From Sipunculus nudus (Eukaryota > Annelida > Sipuncula > Golfingiida > Sipunculidae), in contig CM049309.1 of the NCBI GenBank assembly GCA_026874595.1, positions 27,717,033 through 27,781,032 on the forward strand: 64,000 bases of DNA, in the 5' to 3' direction. Positions 54,436-64,000 of the stretch are shown here, in pieces. The notes beneath the pieces are model-generated. The model was not told where the DNA came from and ran no database searches. It saw only the letters and a list, made by a program, of their open reading frames with translations. The number at the start of each line of letters is the position of its first letter. Position 1 is the stretch's first letter. A program made the position numbers and the translations under genes.

Positions 54436-54789
54436 GCCACTCAGAAAATTTGTCGCAACTGCATGAATATATATATATATATATATAGGTTATGGGATTA
54501 ATGCTATTTAAAATGGGGTCATGATCTTTCCTATGAGAGTGGCTTTGACCTTAAATATTGCCATATATGGTGAAAATCACACAAAATCATATACATCTCG
54601 GTAAGTGATGCATGGATTGGTCCAAAAATCAGGTTGACCCACAATTTTGGATTGTGTTGCCTTCTGCAGAAGACAGTTGGCGCCATCTTTTGTCCTTTTC
54701 TTGTTTTGCGCCGTTTAATATCCAGTCATTGCCACGTGTCAGTACTGTAAGAATTATAAGTCAAAAACAAATGGACGGATGGGGCTGAA

Positions 54790-55290
54790 ATTTAGTATGA
54801 CTATGGACCTTGGATACCTCCATCTTGAATTTAAAACTGGTGGCGCCATCTTCAATCGTTTTTAGGTGATATCCATCCGTACGTTTGCTTTAGGTGAATA
54901 TTGCTCATATCTCAGGAGTGTAAATCTATCTTGGAAAGTTTTTCTAAAAAAAAACAAACAGAAAGATGGCGCCACCTACCTTATCGTTTTCATAGTATAT
55001 ATTAATGCCTTTTTTTTGAGAATGACTTGCCGCATTGACCTGAAATTGTGCTTGTACATATAGATGTTGGATACCTCAATCTCATATTCAAGACTGGTGG
55101 CGCCATCTGCAATTATTTTTATGTGGCTGTACATTTGCTTTAGGAAAAAATTGCTCATATCTCAGGAGTGGTTCAATGTGCTGGTCTGCACTTTTGCATG
55201 TACATCCATTTTGGAAAGTTTTCTAATCAACCAGACAGGTGGCGCTACCTACCGTACCCTTTTTATTGTATAAATTAATTAAACAAAAGC
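54790..55290. repeat. Diverged tandem repeat, period about 254 bp
   Basis: TTGGATACCTCCATCTTGAA, GGTGGCGCCATCT and GCTCATATCTCAGGAGTG occur near 54812, 54839 and 54902 and again near 55067, 55094 and 55150. Two units, clearly diverged. Confidence 0.7.
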
Positions 55291-55329
55291 ATAATTAAAC
55301 ATATAACACAATAACGGTTATAGCAAAGC

Positions 55330-55540
55330 CCTTACACTGTAAAAAAATGATGACACGTCTAATGTTTTGTATAATACACCAGTGTTATATTTGAATAACC
55401 ACGTGTATAAAACGTCCGTGTTTATGCAGAAAACACTGGTGTCTACCGGTAGACACAAGACGTGTTTAAATGTCCCTTTAAAAGTGTCAACAAATGTCTC
55501 ACTACGATGTAACAGTTTCAAATGTGTATAAATGAACTAA
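55330..55540. repeat. MITE-like segment with an 18-bp perfect palindrome
   Basis: GTGTCTACCGGTAGACAC at about 55439-55456 is a perfect palindrome; ACACCAGTGTT and ACGTGTATAAAACGT words lie nearby. No TIR pair is confirmed. Confidence 0.4.
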
Positions 55541-55692
55541 AGAAGTAATATTTTATTTACATCAAGAATTTCAAGCATTATTGTCAGGGGTCAGTATTTT
55601 TACCATATATATTTGCAGTTAAATAATTAATCGGGGATTTGAGGTTTAATAGGTCTTATAATGCCCTTCCCTTTATTCATTAATTCATCAGC

Positions 55693-56325
55693 TGTCAAGG
55701 TCAGTTTCCAAACTGACCCTGCCCAGACTCGATCGGCATAGACAGAAGCATTTGCACAAAGAGATGAAACAGCTCATTTAAACATCAACAAATTTTATTT
55801 ACAATATATACAGAAAATAGATATTTGGATGGCTTATAAAGCGTCCATAAATCTTCTATGGCTCGTTCCCCAGCTCCAGTCTGAACCCTCACAACACACC
55901 AGGGTAGAATGGACCAGTTCAGTTCTATAGTTAAAATAAAAAGAATATTCGTAGGTCCTATTTATGTCTATAGGATTTACTATTTATGTGGTCTTAACTG
56001 GGTAAGCAGACGTAATTCCACTTACATGAAATATCCCTTTATTTATAGGACGTTTACCCGTAGGAACATATGGGCCATTTAATGATAGTTTTGGGCCATT
56101 GGGCCTAAAGTACTATTGAATACAGCATAGCGTGTCATACGACTAACAATAGATATGAAGAATAATTATCTCTCTAGATTATATCTGTAAAAATAATACT
56201 AAGAGAAGACAGCAAATTGGTAGGCCTACAGTATATTCTTGACATTGTAAGAATTATACAGGCTACGGCAAATTTCCACAGAAGGAATAGAACTTAGGCT
56301 CACCGTGTACGAAAACAATATGGGT
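55693..56325 (-). repeat. 3' LTR of the Gmr1-type element
   Basis: Same as 61224-61856 with about six differences over 633 bp. The edge at 55693 is TGTCAAGG on the plus strand, the inverse of a regular CA end. Confidence 0.9.
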
Positions 56326-56356
56326 ATTAAGATACAATGCCATACATTTTACGGAA

Positions 56357-56364
56357 TCCTCCCT
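56357..56364 (-). other. Polypurine tract candidate
   Basis: AGGGAGGA in minus orientation, after the RNase H tail. It lies about 30 bp from the place where the two LTRs stop matching, so the true 3' LTR edge may reach about 56356. Confidence 0.5.
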
Positions 56365-56400
56365 AGCGCTGGGACCCTACTTAAGAAATCCGGTCCGCAG

Positions 56401-59400
56401 TTATGTTTGCCTGGAACGGCCTCCACTCTGAACCTCTGGCAACACCATGGCCCAGCGCATTATGCGCTTATTCAGACATTTTGCCCTTTGAATATATACA
56501 AGTGGCTTGTGGTCTGTTTGAATAATAAATTCTTTACCGAATAGATACATTTCAAACTTACTAATTGACCAGACTATTGACAAGGCTTCTTTCTCAATGA
56601 CGGCGTAGTTTTGCTCTCTGTCTGTTAGCTTACGGCTTGCATAAGCTACTGGATGAAGGGTATCATTTTGTTCTTGCATCAAAATAGCCCCAATACCCTT
56701 ATCCGATGCGTCTGTCCTTAGGATGAACCCCTGGGTTATGTCGGGCAGTTGTAATATGGGTTGTTTTTGTAACAATCCCTTTAGAGTTTCGTATGCCCTT
56801 TCTTGTGCTTCTCCCCAATTAACTTTATTACTTTGCCCCTTTCGTAGGAGATCAGTCAATGGTACCGCCATTTCGGCGTAATTAGGGATGAATTTTCTAT
56901 AATACCCCGTAAGGCCGAGGAAGGACCGGACCTCCTTTTTGGTGGTGGGTCTCTGACTATTGTTTATTTTGTTCAAAATTACCGGATCCGTGGCGAGTTG
57001 ACCCCTACCGATCGTATGTCCAAGGAACCCTAAGTTAGGAAAGCCCAAGAAGCACTTTGAGGGTTTTGCAGCTAGATTGGCGCTGTGGAGAATCTGAAAC
57101 ACTTTCTCTAGTAGCATTAAATGGTCAGACCAGTTAACGCTGTGGCATAGCACGTCATCAATATAGCATATGACACCTTCGACATTTGCAAATAGTTTTC
57201 GCATCATGCGAGTGAACTGAGCACTAGCTACCACCAAGCCGAAAGGCATGAAATTGAACTGGTATTGGGCGTTTGGGGTAACAAATGCTGTGAATTCTTT
57301 GCATCTTTCTGACATGGGTATTTGCCAATACCCTTTTGTCAAATCTATCTTTGAAAACACAGAACTGTTACGTAATTCTGCAAAGATGCTTTCTGGGTGT
57401 AGCATGGGTTCTGGATCGAAAAGTATTACCCGATTCAGTCTGCGAAAGTCTACGCAAAAGCGCATGGAACCATCCTTTTTGCGTACAATTACCACTGGAG
57501 ATGCAAATTTAGAATTGGATCTCTCAATGATCCCAAGAGACAACATATCATTTATCTCACTCATCATGATGTCTTTCAAGGCACAGGGTACCGGGTAAGG
57601 TTTAGACCTGACAGGTTGATCGGATGTAATTTGAAAATCACACTCGATTACATGGGTTTTATTTGGGACATCAGTTAGTACCGAGTCATATCGGTTTACC
57701 AAGTCTTTCATATCTGATACCTGCTGTATTGAAAGCTGATCATAAAGATTCACATAAGCTGGACCTTGAGAACGTAACGCTTTGGGCATTTCAATAATAG
57801 TTCTCCCATCATTAATTTCCCAGTCATTTGAGCCACATTCAATCGCACTACCAGCTAATATATTCTCACATCGTTCATTGACCGGACAGGACAAGTCAAA
57901 TATGCAGCCACCAAGCTGGTCAGGCTTATTGACTGTTCGGGGAATATATTTCTTCAGGAGATTGATGTGAAAGGTTTTTATTTTCCCATTCATGTTAACT
58001 TTGTAATCACAATCATTAAACCTATGCAAGACTTGGTATGGCCCTTTCCACTGAAGCAATAATTTGTTGTTGTTAGTTGGTAGTAAAACAAGGACCTGAT
58101 CACCACTTTCTAAACATCTTGGTTTTGCACCTGCATCATAATATGCTTTGTATCTATCGCTGGCTTTACCAAGCATAGTTTGTGCTACGCTCAACGTGTC
58201 TTTCAATCGTTCTTTGAGATCAATTACATATTGATACGTGGTCTTTATTTCTGATTCTGTACCTTCTTTGGTAAGGAGTTCTTTCAGGACCCTCATGGGT
58301 CCTCTCACGCGCCGACCGTACAGTAGCTCAAAAGGGGAAAACCCACCCAAAGATTCATGTTTTGCTTCTCGATAAGCAAACAGCACGGGAGCTAAGTAAC
58401 GATCCCAATCACGTGGTTGTTCTGAGCAAACCCGTTTTAACAGCAACTTTAAAGTCCCATTGAATTTCTCTATCATCCCATTGCAGCGAGGATTGTAAGG
58501 ACTTGTAGTTAACTGCTTAATACTCAACAGCCGACTTACCTCGCGCATGACCGCTGACGTAAACTGGCTTCCCATATCAGTTAGGACTTCACTAGGAACC
58601 CCTAACCTACTATAGACTTCAAGCAATGCTTCAGCTACTGTTTCTGTATCAATATTTCGCAAAGCAATGGCCTCAGGATATCGAGTGGCATAATCCATGA
58701 TAGTTAAAATGAACCGTTTACCTCTGTCAGTAGCTGGGAAAATCGGACCAATGATATCCATCGCCACACGATAGAAAGGTTCTTGTATTAAGGGTACTTT
58801 ACCTAAGGGCACTTTGGTAACCTTACCTTTTGGCAGTGTCCTTTGACACAAGTCGCATGATCGACAAAATTCTGTTACCTCCTTATGCATTCCAGGCCAA
58901 TAAAACTGGGATACTACTCTGTCATAGGTTCGAGCTATTCCCTGGTGACCTGACATTAACCCCTCGTGCGCTAGTCTGATGACATCAGACCTGTAAACTC
59001 TAGGCACTACAAACTGCGTTTGACATTCGCCTGGGGGGTACTTACGCTCACATTTCCGAACTAGGACTTGGTTCTTAAGGACAAATTTATTTCTGCCTTC
59101 CTGCCTAACTGTTAGCTTTTCCCAGAGATGGGAAATGGAAGGATCTTCCCTTTGTGCCTTGAGAAAATCTACCCGTGCAACCTCTGGAATGGGAGTGGGC
59201 ACTTTAAGTGGTTTGGGGGATTTATTTGCTTGTGCCCTCATTGAACGAGTTTCAACTGCGTTCATTATCTCGCTTTTCACGGGTACCCATTCGAGATCAG
59301 GATCGTGTGGTTCTCTAGCCCCCTCTATATTCCCCACTATGATGTCATATACGGGATTGTTCATACAAAGTGCCTTTACCACTCCCTTATAGAAAGGTGT

Positions 59401-60846
59401 GTCTATACTCACTTGGGCTATAGGGAACTCTCTGATAGTGCCGTCTATCAAAACACAGGTTTGTTTATCGCCAGTCATTTGTTCCTCTGTTACTAAAGCA
59501 GTTCTTATTACAACACTACTACAACCAGTGTCCCTCAAAACAGATACTTCATTATGGGAGACCATGCCCTTGCTGGTGGGCATTCCAGGGGGGTGAGCAT
59601 CTGGCTTACCTGCACAAGCTTGGCATGACACATTTAGTTGACTCATTTCTGGCTCATCTTTGAGAAATGGTTGCTTGCTTAATATATCAGGGACATGTTC
59701 TGGCTCGACTGGTAGACAAGCGCTTGCCTCTGTAGTACTTTTATTACTATCAGGATTAATCGCCTGTTTGATAGCTTTTTCAACGGCCTTATCTACCATT
59801 TCAGATAGATATTCCATACCGTGACCCTGAATACTGGGTCTTTTAGCTTCTTTACATCTAAAGGATTTATGACCAAGTCCCCCACAGTTATAGCATTTGA
59901 TAACAATAGGGCTAGGCGAGCTATGCGAAGCAACCGTAGACTTCTCAGGTTGTTTCTGTCTAGTATTATCAAACTGACGGAACCCATATGATCTATCGGG
60001 CGGTTTCCCTCCCCCCTTTACCGACTGGGCAGGTTTGCTAACAGACGCAAAGCTATACTGTCCATGTGCTTCTATATAGCGTTCTGCTATTTCTGTCATG
60101 GAACCTATAGAAGTACATTCCCTTTCCTTTAGAAACAATGACAATTCCTTGCTACACGAGGTCATAAACTGTTCTCTAAGTAGCAAGTCTACCAGAGAAT
60201 CATACGTGTGATGAATACCAGCCAATTTTACCCAGTTGTTTAGGTAACCACCTAATCTCGCAGCAAACTGACAAGGAGTTTCGTATTTATCTGGTCTACA
60301 TGTACGGAATTTTGCACGATAACCTTCTTGGGTTAACTGATACCTCCTCAGTAGTGCTAATTTCAACCTCTCGTAATCTAACGCTTCATCAACGGGTAAA
60401 CGAGAGTATACTTCCAAGGCTTTACCCTTTAGGAGGGCACTTAAACGGATAGCCTTATCTGAATTTGCCCAATTCTGTCCTTTAGCAAATCTCTCAAACC
60501 GCTCTAAATACGCATCTAAACTATCGCGGGTCTCTTCAAAAGCAGGCATCTTTAAGGATGAAATCCCTTGGTTACCTGCTTGACTACTCGGGGTAACTGA
60601 GGTATGCTCGGTCACTTGAGCTTGTAATTTTAACATGTCAAGCTCATGTGATTGATCACGTTCTTTCATGTTTCTTTCATGTTCGCGTGCTCTTTCCTCC
60701 CGCTCAAACGCCCTATCTTCACGAGCCCTATCACTAACACGTTTCTCCTCCAACCGTATCATTTCTTTATCTACAAAAGCTTGAAGTTGCTCCCCTTAAT
60801 AACCCATCCGTTCTCCAAAATTTACCAGCTTTTCAATATCCTCCAT
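56401..60846 (-). pseudogene. gag-pol: gag-pol polyprotein: Gag, PR, INT, RT, RNase H
   Basis: Residues are counted from Met at 60762. Coiled-coil-like charged N-terminus 1-50; SCAN-like capsid about 145-235 (EGYRAKFR, LLLREQFMTSCSKELSLFL); CCHC knuckle CYNCGGLGHKSFRC 290-303; protease D411-T-G; integrase with HHCC finger, catalytic D669 (AMDIIGP), a second Asp in LTDMGSQF, E765 (MIEKFNGT) and a GPY/F module (WKGPYQVL); RT with YIDD 1200-1203; RNase H with TDAS at D1351. Sixteen codons upstream (60846-60799) begin MEDIEKLVNF in the same frame and are cut by TAA 60796-60798, so Met 60762 may not be the natural start. At the other end the frame leaves the RNase H pattern near 56445; the expected tail continues in another frame toward the purine tract. 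One frame for Gag and Pol means no frameshift site is needed. Confidence 0.92.
60796..60798 (-). other. Nonsense codon near the Gag N-terminus
   Basis: TAA, in frame between a 16-codon opening segment starting at ATG 60846 and the long frame. Confidence 0.75.
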
Positions 60847-61204
60847 ATCTGTCCTTATCTAGTTTTATCACTAATAAACTTATTAATATTATATAAAAAA
60901 AAATAGTTATCAACCGATTCTCGTCTCCGGTCCTTCAGATAAATGCCAAATAAACAATGCCCTACCTTCTCCCAAAAGCCAAGATCACTAGGGTAGGTGT
61001 ATATCCCAGGTGTATATGTTATATCAATGCCGTAGCATTAACATTATTCTTGCCGAAGCAATGCCGTACCAATAGAAATGTGGGATGTGCTGCCTTATAA
61101 CCCAGCCCTGGTTATTCCTTTAAAACCATTTCCTCTGCGAAGAATTTAAATCATATGGACAATCGAATTACCTTCTCTGTTGTGCAAAGCTAACAATACT
61201 GTCT
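60847..61204 (-). other. Leader of the Gmr1-type element
   Basis: Between PBS and gag. AT-rich start region with an inverted poly-T; probably contains the packaging signal, which cannot be read from sequence alone. Confidence 0.5.
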
Positions 61205-61222
61205 ATCCTGGCACGCTCGCCA
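61205..61222 (-). other. Primer binding site candidate
   Basis: In minus orientation TGGCGAGCGTGCCAGGAT starts one base after the LTR. The complement ends GCCA, so the primer tRNA has G as discriminator base, as serine tRNAs do; the assignment is tentative. Confidence 0.6.
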
Positions 61223-61223
61223 A

Positions 61224-61856
61224 TGTCAAGGTCAGTTTCCAATCTGACCCTGCCCAGACTCGTTCGGCATAGACAGAAGCATTTGCACAAAGAGATGAAA
61301 CAGCTCATTTAAACATCAACAAATTTTATTTACAATATATACAGAAAATAGATATTTGGATGGCTTATAAAGCGTCCATAAATCTTCTATGGCTCGTTCC
61401 CCAGCTCCAGTCTGAACCCTCACAACACACCAGGGTAGAATGGACCAGTTCAGTTCTATAGTTAAAATAAAAAGAATATTCGTAGGTCCTATTTATGTCT
61501 ATAGGATTTACTATTTATGTGGTCTTAACTGGGTAAGCAGACGTAATTCCACTTACATGAAATATCCCTTTATTTATAGGACGTTTACCCGTAGGAACAT
61601 ATGGGCCATTTAATGATAGTTTTGGGCCATTGGGCCTAAAGTACTATTGAATACAGCATAGCGTGTCATACGTCTAACAATAGATATGAAGAATAATTAT
61701 CTCTCTAGATTATATCTGTAAAAATGATACTAAGAGAAGACAGCAAATTGGTAGGCCTACAGTATATTCTTGACATTGTAAGAATTATACAGGCTACGGC
61801 AAATTTCCACAGTAGGAATATAACTTAGGCTCACCGTGTACGAAAACAATATGGGT
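61224..61856 (-). repeat. 5' LTR of the Gmr1-type element
   Basis: In minus orientation ends CTGACCTTGACA at 61224. Its outer edge at 61856 (ACCCATATTG) does not begin with TG, which suggests some 20-30 bases have been lost there. Confidence 0.85.
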
Positions 61857-62540
61857 TGGTGTTTATGACTCCTCAGACAGGTAAGTAACACAGGGTTGTC
61901 CCTCGACCTCTGGACTGGTGGCAGTAGTGTCGATACACCGGCAAGTCACATTGGAGTCTACCGCATCATGTCTCCATGGCTCTACTTCAGGCGACGCGTC
62001 CCCTACACCATGTCTCCGGGCCCGACAAATCACAACACAGACGTGAGTATGTATGCGGCTGATATATGCAACAACAATGTTCATTCAGCAAAAAAAATGA
62101 GTTGGCCTTCAATAACACGACTCCACGGCTCGGGGGCCCCAATAACAAAAATTGTCCTATTACGAAGCTTGCAGCTTCCTGCTTGGAGTCTTTCTGCCAA
62201 CTGAACTATTTGTTCAGAGCCTTTTCGTTCATAATTCGCTACCGGGCGCTTATTGGCCAAAAAAATATCGGCATCGTTACCTAGAGACCATATGACGCTT
62301 CACAACCCCAACATTGCATGGTTCACTGGTTCCCTGAAATGTGTGTGCATTGGATTCAGACGGGACCGCTATTAACACCCCCGCGAGAACAATACACGGA
62401 AATCCCTGTTCACAGAGTGCAAATCGTTTTAAAGATCCCCAGGGTATGAACACAGAAGAACATGCCACAGAATTTGACATAGAGTGAAATTAATAATAAT
62501 AAAGGATATCATGATAATTCTGTGACATCAGCCTCTACAA
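61857..62540. other. Unassigned, GC-richer sequence
   Basis: Not matched elsewhere in the window. A splice-donor-like CAGACAGGTAAGTAAC lies at about 61873-61888 on the plus strand. No convincing coding frame; it could be part of another element's LTR or a host exon edge. Confidence 0.3.
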
Positions 62541-62550
62541 CAAGGGCAGG

Positions 62551-62570
62551 ATAAACACCCGGGTGTTTAT
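62551..62570. repeat. Perfect 20-bp palindrome
   Basis: ATAAACACCCGGGTGTTTAT, followed by a second ATATAAACACC copy at 62581. Confidence 0.85.
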
Positions 62571-62889
62571 GGGCGGCTCGATATAAACACCTAAAAAAAA
62601 TTTGAGTGTTTTCATGGTCGGGTTGACAAGGGTCCAGTGTTTAATGAGATACGTGATACTGTGAGGCCAGCTGGTGATAGATGCGCGGTTGATTTGAAAT
62701 GACCTACATATGTTGCTTAATATTAACATGCATGTATAGAGACACCCAAACATCCAGTGCACTCGATTTGTATCTAATGTCATTTAGAATGTCACCATGT
62801 GAACACAGGTACGTCTTTATTTATCTTAACAATTATTATATAATTATATTTATATTATATTTATAATACAAGAAATTACTTTTATTTTA

Positions 62890-62931
<42 letters not shown>

Positions 62932-62957
62932 TATTTATATTTACATTTATATATGTT

Positions 62958-63260
<303 letters not shown>

Positions 63261-63639
63261 TTTCAGTTAGTACTTTTGTCCAAGATGAAGAAATAAAAAA
63301 ATATATTTAAATATATTTGCCGTGTAGAGTTATTGATAAATAAAATCTCAATTACTGCATTTGTAATGCATACATGTTTCACAGACACCTTAGCCGTCTC
63401 ATTTATGGGGCTAAAGTTTTCTGGATTATCTCCCAGCAAACTCCGATATTTCAGCTTAAGGTTGTAGCTCAATGTATCTGCATGTGAACTGACATCAGTG
63501 CCATACCAGCACAGGAATTTTGTGATTAGACGAAGTGATATCCTGGGATAATGGGTAGTACTAAACGGGAGGACCGGGGGTGGGGGCATGGCCCTGTAGG
63601 CCTACTTGACTACGCCCCCTATGGACGGGTTATTATTTT

Positions 63640-64000
63640 CCCCCGCCGCCTCCGTCTGCGGGGCTCATAGAAATGGTCAGCGTCCGTCGTCTTTCCGTCG
63701 TGCCGTCCGTCCATCCGTCCGTCACAGGTAAGATGTTAACGCAAAAACTCAAACAGATTTTGAAGTACAGCCACTAAACTTGCAGCATTGATGCATCTTA
63801 TCAAGGGCTAAGACATGGATGACCTTGACACCTTAACACATTTTTCAAGATAACAGTGTCGATAATGCTAAAATGATGTTAACACAATAACAGGAAAAGA
63901 TTTTGAGGTACAGTTACCAAATTTGCAGTTTGGATGCACCTTAAGATAACAGCGGCCATTATGCTAAAATGATTTTACGCAAAAACTATTGAATCTTATT
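63640..64000. repeat. Low-copy repeat with CCGTCCGTCC lead and about 150-bp internal duplication
   Basis: GTCCGTCCATCCGTCCGTCAC leads into two related blocks with GTTAACGCAAAAACTC / GTTAACACAATAACAG, TTTGAAGTACAG / TTTGAGGTACAG and GATGCATCTTA / GATGCACCTTA. It runs off the right window edge. Style recalls the CCGTCCGTCC arms at 26.9-29.1 kb. Confidence 0.55.

Larger units (their letters stand above)
55693..61856 (-). mobile_element. Young Gmr1-type Ty3/gypsy element, INT ahead of RT
   Basis: LTRs match over 633 bp each (55693-56325 and 61224-61856) with about six differences by eye. In minus orientation: 5' LTR, PBS, leader, one long frame (60846 to 56401) with Gag, protease, integrase, RT and RNase H, a purine tract and the 3' LTR. 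Integrase stands before RT, the hallmark of the Gmr1 group. Two lesions: an in-frame stop near the Gag start and a frameshift near the RNase H end. No target duplication is seen; the outer 5' edge seems to be missing. Confidence 0.92.

Noticed and set aside
61873-61888. Host exon with splice donor
   Set aside because: The donor-like word is good, but no coding frame with recognisable homology precedes it.

Overview
This is an AT-rich metazoan nuclear window that is almost entirely transposable-element sequence. I found no host gene, rRNA, tRNA gene or CRISPR array that I can support. The mix of repeats (Penelope-like elements, Gmr1-type and PNMA-type Ty3/gypsy elements, L1/Tx1-like and CR1/L2-like LINEs, PIF/Harbinger-, hAT- and Tigger-like MITEs, a mini-Helitron, long TA and poly-G/C tracts) suggests an invertebrate, probably a lophotrochozoan such as a mollusc. 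That placement is inference; no host gene is available to test it.

Layout. 1-6.8 kb: a minus-strand L1/Tx1-like LINE 5' part, a decayed conventional gypsy element with its 3' LTR, an LTR fragment, a plus-strand LINE tail and a decayed gene fragment with a CXC-like cysteine tail. 7-11 kb: inverted-repeat DNA elements, including a PIF/Harbinger-like element with a TTA target duplication. 11-14.7 kb: a Penelope-like element (PLE) split by a TIR element that carries 280-bp tandem repeats. 14.7-17.1 kb: unassigned sequence with a four-fold CACGTG array. 17.1-25.6 kb: a nearly complete gypsy element (LTRs, PBS, PPT, TTTA target duplication) whose Gag looks like PNMA with an RRM-like N-terminus, and whose Gag-Pol junction has a textbook -1 frameshift signal. 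25.6-31 kb: inverted-repeat elements and a 127-bp Helitron. 32.6-40.8 kb: one CR1/L2-like LINE (ORF1 with an SGNH-esterase-like domain, then ORF2) split by a decayed Gmr1-type LTR element. 41.4-47.3 kb: MITEs, a second PLE copy on the minus strand, and a hAT-like element that contains a Tigger-like element that contains a Harbinger-like MITE. 48.7-49.5 kb: a solo LTR. 51-54.2 kb: an 875-bp tandem duplication and a roughly 246-bp satellite built on inverted CACTATTGTAATAA motifs. 55.7-61.9 kb: a young Gmr1-type element on the minus strand with a 1453-codon frame in the order Gag-PR-INT-RT-RNase H. 62-64 kb: hairpin MITE, microsatellites and a low-copy repeat.

How the genes work together: each autonomous element encodes its own replication set (Gag shell, protease, integrase or endonuclease, reverse transcriptase, RNase H). 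The two youngest LTR elements have LTR pairs differing by about 1 to 1.5 per cent by eye, yet each carries a few isolated lesions, so both seem recently active but are probably dead as sequenced. The window shows relatives of the two gypsy Gag types that vertebrates domesticated, the PNMA-like Gag and the SCAN-like Gag of the Gmr1 group.
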